DNA of 64,000 nucleotides from Pseudarcicella hirudinis (GTDB lineage Bacteria; Bacteroidota; Bacteroidia; Cytophagales; Spirosomataceae): positions 124,001 through 188,000 of the forward strand of contig NZ_FOXH01000009.1 in assembly GCF_900115665.1 (NCBI RefSeq), in the 5' to 3' direction. The notes under the pieces were generated by a model. The model was not told the DNA's origin. It saw only the letters and a program-made list of their open reading frames with translations, and ran no database searches. The stretch's first letter is position 1. The number at the start of each line of letters is the position of its first letter. Made by a program: the position numbers and the translations under genes. Shown here in pieces: positions 44,251 through 53,029 of this stretch.

Positions 44251-46962
44251 ATGAAATATATTATTTTACTTGTATGTTCCCTGTTACTTGCCATAAATGC
44301 TGAGGCCGGAACAGACAATATTGCAGTACTGGCTAAGGCAACAGCATCCACTACCTTTAGTCCGGAATATTCACCTCAGAACGTAACAGATGGTTTTATC
44401 GGTATTGAAAATAAAGGAGAGTGGGCTTGTCAGGGACAGACTGCTTTTTGGGGTTATGTCAGGTTCCCCTGGATACAACTCGATTGGAAAGAAGAAGTTT
44501 CGGTAAATAGAATTGTGTTATATGACAGACCTACACTGAAAGAATTTACAGGTAGCGGTAAACTGCTGTTTAGCGATGGATCCGTAGTATGGGTAAATGC
44601 GATTCCTAATAACGGAATGGCAAAAACAGTTACTTTTAAGACAAAAAAGATAAAATGGGTACGCTTTATTGTAACAGATGGAGACGGTTCTAATCTGGGT
44701 CTTTCTGAAATAGAAGTTTTCCGGTCGCCGGAGAACAATAATGATTATGTTTCAAAGGTTGATCCCTATATTGAAACAAACAGAGGGCGTTACTTTTATT
44801 TCATAACGGGTTGCAGACCTTTCGGGATGATGAGTGCTGCACCACATACCCGCAACAAAAACCAATGGGGTGGAGGATATGTGTATAATGAAGATCATAT
44901 TTTAGGTTACGGACAAATTCATGACTGGAGTCTTTCCGGGTTGGAAATCATGCCGGCTCCATCATCTGTTAATCCTGTCGGTGGCGAAACGGTCTGGCAA
45001 TCTCAGTACAGTCATGACGACGAAATTGTACAACCTGGCTATCAGCGAAATTTTCTAAGTGACCACCATACCTGGGTTGAGCTGACTACAACTGATAGAG
45101 TAAGTTTCTATCGTTTTACTTATACGAAAGATATGAGTGCTCAGATTATTACCAACCTGGGTGGTGTTATTTGTGGAACAACCATGACTCATGCTCAGGT
45201 AAAACAGGTTAATAATACCTCATTTGAGGGTTCATTTAGTGATGTCGGAAGATTGTGGGGAGGCCCTAAAGATGTTAAAGTCTTTTTTGTTATAACATTT
45301 GATAAACCGTTTAAAACAATGAACGGCTGGAGCGGGAAAAAGCTTCTGAATAATATCACTACACTGAAAGGTGATAGTATCGGAGTTGCTCCTCAATATG
45401 ATGTACAAGCTGGGGAACAGGTACAAATGAAAATCGCAATTTCTTATACCAGTATTGAGAATGCCCGTAAAAATTTAGAAGAAGAATGCAGCGGATGGGA
45501 TTTTAATGCCATAAAATCTGAATCAAAAAAGATCTGGAATACCTGGCTCGGGAAAATAGATGTCAGCGGAGGAAAAATTGACCATCAGATAAAATTCTAC
45601 ACTGATTTATGGCATGTATTACTTGGCCGTCATAAAATAAACGATGTGTCGGGGGACTATCCGGATCGGACTAACAGAAAAGGTGCTATTCCATTGAACG
45701 ACACTACATTCAGAATTAAAACCCTCCCGAAAATGGCTGACGGGAAAGTGAAATTCAACATGTATAACACCGATGCCTGGTGGTTGACTCAATGGAATCT
45801 GAATATACTTTGGGGACTTGCATGGCCTGAAGTACAGGAAGATATGTCATTAAGTATGTTAAGATTTGCTGAAGATGGTGGTCTGTTGCCACGAGGACCT
45901 GTGGGCGGTGGAGATACTTATATAATGACCAGTTGTCCGGTTACCAATCTCATTGTCGGGACTTACATGAAAGGACTTTTAAAAAAGACTGACCCTAATC
46001 TGGCATTTGATATTATTAAGGCAAATCATTTGCCAGGTGGCGTATTGGGAAGTGAAGAGGAGGTAACGTTTTATACAAAAAACGGCTATTGGCCTGATAA
46101 TGCAGGAATTACAGTAGAAGCAGCGTTTCAAGACTATGCCGCAGCTCAAATGGCTTATAAACTTAACCGTAAGGAAGATTATGATTTCTTCACAAAAAGG
46201 TCAGCAGGATGGAAAAAACTCTATGATCCCGGTCAGAAATTATTATTTCCCAAAAACAGAGAAGGCAGATTTATTCATACCGATGCCCTGAGTGGTTCCG
46301 GATGGATAGAAGCTAATTCATGGCAGGCAACCTGGGGCGTTTCTCATGATATAAACGGGCTAGCAAAACTCATGGGAGGCAATTCTGTATTATGTGAAAG
46401 GCTTAATTTCGCTTTTGAAAAAGCCCTGGAAGCTGATTTTGTAGAAGAGTATGGTAAAGGTTATATAAGTTATGCCAATCAACCCGGGTTATCTGACGCA
46501 CATGTTTTTAATTATGCAGGAAAACCATGGTTAACACAATACTGGGTACGTAAAATAAAAGAGTATGCTTACGGAGGTATTACTCCTGATCTGGGCTATG
46601 GCGGGCAGGATGAAGACCAGGGACAAATGGGCGCTTTAAGTGCATTAATGGCTGTTGGCTTATTTAATTTACAGGGAAATGTGGCTTTAAAACCTGTTTA
46701 CGATATTACAAGTCCTGTTTTTGATCAGGTGGTAATAAAACTTGATCCTCAGTATTATAAGGGGAAAGAGTTTGTGATAAAAACATTTAACAATACTGAA
46801 AAGAATGTCTATATAAAAAAAGTACAGCTTAATGGTAAACCGCTGGATAATTTCTGGTTTAGCCATGAAGATTATTCTAAAGGAGGGAAACTCGAAATTT
46901 CACTCGATTCTAAACCAAATAAAAAATGGGGCAGAACGAACTTACCTCCAGGAGTTAAGTAA
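44251..46962 (+). CDS. GH92 alpha-mannosidase with N-terminal discoidin-like domain
   Basis: The 903-residue product has a signal peptide (about 1-19), an F5/8 type C (discoidin) domain (about 22-160; NIAVLAKATASTTFS ... LGLSEIEVFRS) and a GH92 catalytic region (about 165-890). Family marks include KVDPYIETNRGRYFYFITGC, FGMMSAAPHTRNKNQWGGGY, YNTDAWWLTQWNLNILWG near 511-528, and the acidic GQDEDQGQMGALSALMAVGLF near 787-807 holding the catalytic carboxylates. GH92 enzymes are calcium-dependent exo-alpha-mannosidases that act on N-glycan and yeast-mannan side chains. It lies 138 bp after susD. The 'DED-Q-G-Q' form differs from the more usual 'N(E/D)DCGQ' pattern, so the linkage specificity may differ. 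Confidence 0.92.
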   Translation: MKYIILLVCSLLLAINAEAGTDNIAVLAKATASTTFSPEYSPQNVTDGFIGIENKGEWACQGQTAFWGYVRFPWIQLDWKEEVSVNRIVLYDRPTLKEFTGSGKLLFSDGSVVWVNAIPNNGMAKTVTFKTKKIKWVRFIVTDGDGSNLGLSEIEVFRSPENNNDYVSKVDPYIETNRGRYFYFITGCRPFGMMSAAPHTRNKNQWGGGYVYNEDHILGYGQIHDWSLSGLEIMPAPSSVNPVGGETVWQSQYSHDDEIVQPGYQRNFLSDHHTWVELTTTDRVSFYRFTYTKDMSAQIITNLGGVICGTTMTHAQVKQVNNTSFEGSFSDVGRLWGGPKDVKVFFVITFDKPFKTMNGWSGKKLLNNITTLKGDSIGVAPQYDVQAGEQVQMKIAISYTSIENARKNLEEECSGWDFNAIKSESKKIWNTWLGKIDVSGGKIDHQIKFYTDLWHVLLGRHKINDVSGDYPDRTNRKGAIPLNDTTFRIKTLPKMADGKVKFNMYNTDAWWLTQWNLNILWGLAWPEVQEDMSLSMLRFAEDGGLLPRGPVGGGDTYIMTSCPVTNLIVGTYMKGLLKKTDPNLAFDIIKANHLPGGVLGSEEEVTFYTKNGYWPDNAGITVEAAFQDYAAAQMAYKLNRKEDYDFFTKRSAGWKKLYDPGQKLLFPKNREGRFIHTDALSGSGWIEANSWQATWGVSHDINGLAKLMGGNSVLCERLNFAFEKALEADFVEEYGKGYISYANQPGLSDAHVFNYAGKPWLTQYWVRKIKEYAYGGITPDLGYGGQDEDQGQMGALSALMAVGLFNLQGNVALKPVYDITSPVFDQVVIKLDPQYYKGKEFVIKTFNNTEKNVYIKKVQLNGKPLDNFWFSHEDYSKGGKLEISLDSKPNKKWGRTNLPPGVK

Positions 46963-47112
46963 GGTTCAGAAAAGAAGCAACAGCAATGAACCGGAAAAGC
47001 AACTGCTATTTGTGCCGGACAAATTCAGGTACAGATAGCGGTTGAAAGAAGTACCTTCTTTTTCAATAGATTACATTTTAAGCTTGATTTCATGGTATTA
47101 AATAATTGGCAT

Positions 47113-50100
47113 ATGAGAACTGTATTCTCCTTTTTTCTTTTTTCTGCTATTTCCGTATTCCTTTTTTCCTGTGGTCAGAAACCTGAATTATTTCAGCTGA
47201 TATCACCTGAACATTCGGGGATTAATTTTAGCAATGAGATTGCAGAGAATGACTCTATCAATCCGATTAATTTAACCAATATTTACAATGGAGGAGGTGT
47301 AGGTATCGGAGACTTTAATAATGACGGTTTGCAGGACATTTACTTCACCGGAAGTATGGTTTCCAATAAATTATATCTGAATAAAGGAGATTTGAAATTT
47401 GAAGATATTACAAACAGTGCAGGAGTAAGCGGAAATGGGAAATGGTGCAGAGGTGTATCAGTGATTGACATCAATAATGATGGAAAAACAGATCTGTACA
47501 TTTGTGCATCAATGGATAAAAACCCTGAGAAAAGGGAGAATATACTTTATGTCAATCAGGGATTAGACAGAAATGGAAATCCTGTTTTTAAGGAAATGTC
47601 AGAAGAGTACGGGTTGAATGATTCCAGTCACTCAACCATGGCCAACTTTTTTGATTATGATAATGACGGTGATTTGGATATGTACCTTGTGGTTAACCAG
47701 ATTCTGCAGGAAGTGAATCCCTCTGTTTTCAAACAGAAAATAAAAGATGGTTCATTTCCAAGCACCGGAAAATTGTATAGAAATGACTGGAATGATCGTC
47801 TGAAACATCCTGTATTTACAGACGTGACACATCAGGCGGGACTTACGATTGAAGGTTACGGACATGGTGCAACCGTAGCAGATATTAACAGGGACGGATG
47901 GAAAGATATTTTTGTGACCAATGATTTTATTGCCAATGACCTGCTATATATAAACAACCATGACGGAACTTTTACTGACAAAGCTGCCTCTTATTTCAAA
48001 CATACTTCTGCCAATGGAATGGGACAGGATGTGATTGATATTAATAATGACGGACTGTCGGATATAGTAGAACTGGACATGAATCCGGAAGACAATTATC
48101 GTAAGAAAATGATGATGAACTCAAGCAGTTATCAGTCATTTCAGCTCAATGATTTTTTCAGATATCAGTACCAATACGTCAGAAATACCTTGCATATTAA
48201 TCAGGGACCGAGGGTAACTGCCAATGATTCTATCGGAGATCCTGTTTTTAGTGATGTAGGTTATCTGGCAGGAATAGCTGAGACGGATTGGAGCTGGACA
48301 CCTCTCGTGGCTGATTTTGACAATGACGGACTTCGGGATATGGTTGTAACCAATGGTTTTCCGAAAGATGTTACCGACCATGATTTTATAGCATTTCGTA
48401 AAGACCCATCTCCTCTTGCTTCTCTCTCCAATACTTTAGAACAGATACCACAGGTTAAATTGCACAAATATGCATTCAGGAATAATGGCAATTGTAATTT
48501 CAGCAATGTATCTGATAATTGGGGACTAAATAAGGTCTCTTTTTCCAATGGGGCTGCTTATGCAGACCTTGATAATGACGGAGATCTGGATATGGTTATT
48601 AATAATATCAATGATAAGGCTTTTCTCTACAAAAATACTCTGAGAGATGCTGATCCGTCGAAAGAACATTACCTGTCTCTAAAACTAAACGGTGATTCTT
48701 CCAACCGGGATGGTTTGGGTACCTGGATAGAACTATATTTTGAGGGGAAGCAGCAGACTTATGAGCAAAGTCCTTACCGTGGTTATTTGTCTTCGGTGCA
48801 GTTAAATCCTCATTTTGGTCTTGGGACTGTCACAATGCTCGATTCTCTGGTTATAAAATGGCCGGACGGAGCCAGGCAGGTACTGACAAAAGTAACATTG
48901 GATCAAACATTAAAAATTGACAAAAAAAATGCGGTCAGCCGTTATTCATGGGAGCAGCCTGTTTTTGCAAAAAATACTTTATTTAAAGAGATCTCAGATT
49001 CCCTGAACATCCGTTTTATACATCATCAGCAGGATTTTATTGATTTTAACATTCAGAAATTATTACCACATAAGTTTTCAGAATATGGTCCGGGCTTAGC
49101 GGCAGGTGATGTAAATGGTGATGGCCTGGATGATATGATAATAGGAGGAAGTACTTCATTTGAAACCACGCTTTTGTTGCAGCAGGCCAATGGTTTATTT
49201 TCGCAGAAAACCATAATGAGTCCTGATGAAACAAGTGGTAAAGCCTTTCAGGACATGGGTATTTCCTTGTTTGATGCAGATGGGGACGGTGATCTGGATC
49301 TTTACCTGGCAAGAGGCGGGTATGAAAGCCAGGCAAATACGATTACCTACAGAGATGAGTTTTTCAGAAATGATGGAAAAGGGAATTTTAGCCCTGATTT
49401 AAATGCTTTTCCTCAAAACTTTACCAGTAAATCCTGTGCAAGAGCAATTGATTATGATAAGGATGGCGATCTTGATCTTTTTATTGCAGGACGTGTGGAG
49501 CCCTGGTCTTACCCTAAACCTGTATCGAGTTATATCTATAGAAATGATACTAAGAACGGGCAGATTAAGTTTACTGACGTAACACATCAGGTAGCAAAGG
49601 AACTTAATAATATCGGGCTTGTCTGTGATGCATTGTTTACCGATTTCGACAATGACGGATGGCCTGATATGATATTGGCAGGAGAATGGATGCCGGTTAC
49701 GTTTTTCAGAAATAATAAAGGAATCTTTAAAAACGTGACAGAAAATTCCGGTATTTCAAACCAGATCGGATGGTGGAATACCATCGCTCCCGGTGATTTT
49801 GATAATGACGGCGACATTGATTATGTTTTGGGAAACCTCGGACAAAATTCCTTTTTTAAGGCTTCTGAGCAGTATCCTGTATCAGTTTATGCCAAAGATT
49901 TCGACTCCAATGGTAGTTATGATGCGATCCTTTCTTTATTTCTTCCTGCCAGTCAGGAAGATCCGGTGAAAAAAGAATTCCCCGTTCCGCTCAGAGATGA
50001 TATGACCAAACAAATTATAGGAATGAAGGCAAAATTTTCAGATTATAAATCCTATGCCAAAGCTACAATGGATCAGCTGTTCACAAAAGAGCAGTTAAAG

Positions 50101-50694
50101 GATGGAATAATGCTAAAGGCAAATAATTTCAATTCATCCTATTGCAGAAATGATGGCAATGGTAAATTTACAATAAGCCCTTTGCCTGTCAAAGCACAGT
50201 TTTCTGCCTTAAATGGCATCATAACAGATGATTTCGATGGAGATGGCAACACCGATCTGGTAATGAATACGAACGATTACGGAACGGATGTAACTGTAGG
50301 GCGTTATGATGCCTTAAACGGATTACTCCTGAAAGGTGACGGAAAAGGAAACTTTATCCCTCAATCCATTCTGGAAAGCGGTATTTTCATTCCGGGAAAT
50401 GGAAAGGCGTTGGTAAAATTAAGAAGTAAAAACGGAAGGTATCTGCTGGCTGCCGGACAAAACCGTGGACCTCTGAAAATATATACACTAAAAAAAGACA
50501 CTAAAAGTATTTCCTTGCGACAGAATGATGCAAGTTCTGAAATATTTTATAGAAATGGTAAAAAGCAAAAACGTGAGTTCAATTACGGGTCTTCTTTTTT
50601 GTCACAATCTTCAAGATTCCTGAGCATTGATAAAAATGTGAAATCCGTTATGATTACCGATAACATTGGGAAAACAAGGAAATTGGATTTTTAA
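47113..50694 (+). CDS. Large FG-GAP/VCBS-repeat lipoprotein with UnbV/ASPIC domain
   Basis: From the ATG at 47113 (1193 aa) the protein begins MRTVFSFFLFSAISVFLFSC, a lipoprotein signal with lipobox LFSC. It holds about fourteen calcium-binding FG-GAP/VCBS turns of the form D-x-(N/D)-x-D-G (for example DFNNDGLQD, DYDNDGDLD, DVNGDGLDD, DADGDGDLD, DFDGDGNTD), arranged as two beta-propellers separated by an ASPIC/UnbV domain (about 520-600; SLKLNGDSSNRDGLGTWIELYF ... SLVIKWPDGARQVL). Such CRTAC1-like proteins are frequent next to SusCD pairs in Bacteroidota. They are thought to bind surface glycan or protein, but their role is unproven. An in-frame ATG at 47092 is less likely as it precedes the signal's basic residue poorly. 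Confidence 0.9.
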   Translation: MRTVFSFFLFSAISVFLFSCGQKPELFQLISPEHSGINFSNEIAENDSINPINLTNIYNGGGVGIGDFNNDGLQDIYFTGSMVSNKLYLNKGDLKFEDITNSAGVSGNGKWCRGVSVIDINNDGKTDLYICASMDKNPEKRENILYVNQGLDRNGNPVFKEMSEEYGLNDSSHSTMANFFDYDNDGDLDMYLVVNQILQEVNPSVFKQKIKDGSFPSTGKLYRNDWNDRLKHPVFTDVTHQAGLTIEGYGHGATVADINRDGWKDIFVTNDFIANDLLYINNHDGTFTDKAASYFKHTSANGMGQDVIDINNDGLSDIVELDMNPEDNYRKKMMMNSSSYQSFQLNDFFRYQYQYVRNTLHINQGPRVTANDSIGDPVFSDVGYLAGIAETDWSWTPLVADFDNDGLRDMVVTNGFPKDVTDHDFIAFRKDPSPLASLSNTLEQIPQVKLHKYAFRNNGNCNFSNVSDNWGLNKVSFSNGAAYADLDNDGDLDMVINNINDKAFLYKNTLRDADPSKEHYLSLKLNGDSSNRDGLGTWIELYFEGKQQTYEQSPYRGYLSSVQLNPHFGLGTVTMLDSLVIKWPDGARQVLTKVTLDQTLKIDKKNAVSRYSWEQPVFAKNTLFKEISDSLNIRFIHHQQDFIDFNIQKLLPHKFSEYGPGLAAGDVNGDGLDDMIIGGSTSFETTLLLQQANGLFSQKTIMSPDETSGKAFQDMGISLFDADGDGDLDLYLARGGYESQANTITYRDEFFRNDGKGNFSPDLNAFPQNFTSKSCARAIDYDKDGDLDLFIAGRVEPWSYPKPVSSYIYRNDTKNGQIKFTDVTHQVAKELNNIGLVCDALFTDFDNDGWPDMILAGEWMPVTFFRNNKGIFKNVTENSGISNQIGWWNTIAPGDFDNDGDIDYVLGNLGQNSFFKASEQYPVSVYAKDFDSNGSYDAILSLFLPASQEDPVKKEFPVPLRDDMTKQIIGMKAKFSDYKSYAKATMDQLFTKEQLKDGIMLKANNFNSSYCRNDGNGKFTISPLPVKAQFSALNGIITDDFDGDGNTDLVMNTNDYGTDVTVGRYDALNGLLLKGDGKGNFIPQSILESGIFIPGNGKALVKLRSKNGRYLLAAGQNRGPLKIYTLKKDTKSISLRQNDASSEIFYRNGKKQKREFNYGSSFLSQSSRFLSIDKNVKSVMITDNIGKTRKLDF

Positions 50695-50918
50695 TAGATA
50701 TCAGAAATAAACAGTATTTACTATAAATCAGGAAACTGCTTTTTCCGAATCCTGCAAAAACAGCAGACCTGGCAAAAGCAGTTTTAAACCTGACACATAA
50801 AATAAAAACCAGGATATTCGGTGCCAATCATTTATTCAAACCACGAAGTACTTACACAGAAACCAGCCTCTCAATTTTATATCATCTAAGTAGATTTATA
50901 GCTCTTTCCCTCAGATTA

Positions 50919-50940
50919 AAAAGCCTGTTTCAGGGCTTTT
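50919..50940 (+). terminator. Terminator after the FG-GAP gene
   Basis: AAAAGCC and GGCTTTT form a 7-bp stem around TGTTTCAG, ending in T4. It lies 225 bp after the FG-GAP stop and shortly before module copy C, dividing the locus into two transcription units. The rest of 50695-51000 shows no gene. Confidence 0.65.
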
Positions 50941-51000
50941 CTGAAAGTGTTTGTACCTGAATAGCAATATGTCTGCGGGTAATGGAACACATGATCTTCC

Positions 51001-51115
51001 ACATGAAATTAAGGTAAATACCGCTCTTTCTGAGTGAAATTTATAGGAGGATTATTTTGTTATAATGAATAATGTTCATATGTTTGTACATAATATTATT
51101 TATAGAATAATTCCT
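51001..51115. repeat. Regulatory module, copy C (partial)
   Basis: ACATGAAATTAAGGTAAATA, CTCTTTCTGAGTGAAATTTA and AATAATGTTCATATGTTTGT followed by ACATAATATT track the first 130 bp of modules A and B in order. The 30 bp at 51068-51097 are identical to 38161-38190. The second site and end hairpin of A and B are absent. Confidence 0.85.
51083..51092 (+). promoter_or_regulatory. TTTGTACATA site 6 (module C)
   Basis: The same 10-mer as sites 1 and 4, lying 96 bp before the isomerase ATG at 51188. A GntR-type repressor bound here would control the second half of the locus. Confidence 0.55.
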
Positions 51116-51187
51116 ATTTATAATAGAATTAAAAAAGTGTCTGCTGAGGTTGTTTTTATAAAAAATAAAATATTATCTCCTATAAAT

Positions 51188-53011
51188 ATGAATCCAGATA
51201 ACATTCATACACAAACCTTTAGTCAGATGCAGGTGGAGGAAGTATTGCGCAAATCTTCCCGGGAACTTATGCCGGTAAAATTAAACCGGGAGGCAATAGA
51301 ATCGGAGAGGGAGGCATATCATATCTATCCGGTTTACCCGCTTGGCGGAAATAAAATTTTCAGTGGCTTTGATTCTCTTGCCAGATGGATAATAAAGCAT
51401 AAGACTGTAATTATTGATGGTTATGCCGGGTTATTTTGGGACAAAATTGAATCAGCTATTCATCAATATCTTGTAGATGAGGGCTTAACGAGCAATTGGA
51501 TCAGAACAGGCTCGTACTTAAAACCCGAATCAGCGGTTGAAGAAATGGTATTGCCATTTTTAGCTGAACCCGACTCTGTCTGGGGGACAAAATGTACTTT
51601 GGAAATAAAAGACTTTTATGAACTGGAAGACTTTTCTGCACAATTACCAAGGGCAGACTGTGAGATAAATATTGTAATAGGTTCAGGAGCAGCCCTGATA
51701 GATTGGTCAGCACCAGTAATTTATATAGATCTGCCTAAAAATGAATTGCAATACAGAATGCGGGCTGGCAGCATTACGAATTTAGGCAGTACCAGGCTTT
51801 ATGAATCCTATTTAATGTATAAGCGATTCTATTTTGTGGACTGGCCTGTTTTAAATCGACACAAAAAGGAAATATTTGATAAAATTACCGTTGTCGCCGA
51901 TGGGCAATGGCTCGATAACATCAACTGGTTGTCAAAGACAGATTTTATTGAAGGTCTGAACAAAATCAGTCGTTCGATGATTCGGGTCAGGCCATGGTTT
52001 GAACCTGGCGTATGGGGAGGGCAATGGATAAAACAGCATATTCCCAAAGCGGATAACGGAGAGATTAATATTGCCTGGTCTTTTGAATTAATTGTACCCG
52101 AGAACGGATTGGTTTTTGAAAGTGATGGTTGCCTGGCTGAAGTTTCGTTTGACTTTCTGATGTTTCATAATCAGGAGCAGGTGCTTGGCAAACATGCAAA
52201 ACAATATGGTGATGAATTTCCGATACGGTTTGATTTTCTGGATACTTACGATGGCGGCAATTTATCAATTCAATGCCATCCGGGACTGAAATACATTCAG
52301 GAACATTTTGGAGAAACAATTACTCAGGATGAAACATATTATATTCTTGATTGTAAACATAGTGCTAAGGTTTACCTGGGGTTTCAGGAAAATATCGACG
52401 ATGTTAAATTCAAAAATGATTTAATAAAAAGCCAGAAAGAGAATGTTACGCTGAACATTGAAGAATACGTACAAGTACATTCTTCAAAAAAGCATGATCT
52501 TTTTTTAATTCCGAATGGTACTGTTCACAGTGCCGGGGCTGATAATCTGGTGCTTGAAATCAGTGCTACACCATACATTTTTACCTTTAAAATGTACGAT
52601 TGGCTGCGGTTGGATATGGATGGAAATCCCAGACCAATAAACATTGACCACGCTTTTAATAACCTTGATTTTGCCCGGAAAGGAGATCAGGTTCAGAAAA
52701 CGCTTATTTCAGTTCCAACAGTTATCGGAGAAGGCAAAGACTGGCAACTGATTCATTTACCGACTCACAAAGAGCATTTTTATGATGTACATCGGATTGA
52801 ATTTGATAAAACAATAAGTATTGATACCAATGACTGTTGTCATGTGATGATGTTGGTGGAGGGGGATTCAGTTACAGTACAGACAGCAGATGGCAGCAAA
52901 AAGACGTTTGCTTATGCTGAAACTTTTATTATTCCGGCTGCTGCACGAAGTTATACGCTTACAAATTCAGGCAAAAACCGGGCAAAGGTTATCAAAGCAT
53001 TCTTAAAGTAG
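51188..53011 (+). CDS. Class I mannose-6-phosphate isomerase-like protein with N-terminal P-loop-kinase-like domain
   Basis: From the ATG at 51188 the protein has 607 residues. About 260-500 is a type I phosphomannose isomerase cupin: WGGQWIKQH (276-284), metal ligands in SIQCHPG (360-366), DETYYILD (381-388) and PNGTVHSAG (442-450). A third cupin-like part follows to 607. Residues about 50-250 look like a nucleoside/phosphoribulokinase-type domain (VIIDGYAGLFWDKIESAI at 74-91) in which the GKS/T of the Walker A loop is missing, so it may be a regulatory pseudo-kinase. It probably converts mannose 6-phosphate from the mannosidases to fructose 6-phosphate. The longer frame from 51065 would translate module C and is rejected. 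GH38 gene follows 18 bp later. Confidence 0.85.
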   Translation: MNPDNIHTQTFSQMQVEEVLRKSSRELMPVKLNREAIESEREAYHIYPVYPLGGNKIFSGFDSLARWIIKHKTVIIDGYAGLFWDKIESAIHQYLVDEGLTSNWIRTGSYLKPESAVEEMVLPFLAEPDSVWGTKCTLEIKDFYELEDFSAQLPRADCEINIVIGSGAALIDWSAPVIYIDLPKNELQYRMRAGSITNLGSTRLYESYLMYKRFYFVDWPVLNRHKKEIFDKITVVADGQWLDNINWLSKTDFIEGLNKISRSMIRVRPWFEPGVWGGQWIKQHIPKADNGEINIAWSFELIVPENGLVFESDGCLAEVSFDFLMFHNQEQVLGKHAKQYGDEFPIRFDFLDTYDGGNLSIQCHPGLKYIQEHFGETITQDETYYILDCKHSAKVYLGFQENIDDVKFKNDLIKSQKENVTLNIEEYVQVHSSKKHDLFLIPNGTVHSAGADNLVLEISATPYIFTFKMYDWLRLDMDGNPRPINIDHAFNNLDFARKGDQVQKTLISVPTVIGEGKDWQLIHLPTHKEHFYDVHRIEFDKTISIDTNDCCHVMMLVEGDSVTVQTADGSKKTFAYAETFIIPAAARSYTLTNSGKNRAKVIKAFLK

Positions 53012-53029
53012 ATTAACACTATAATCGAT

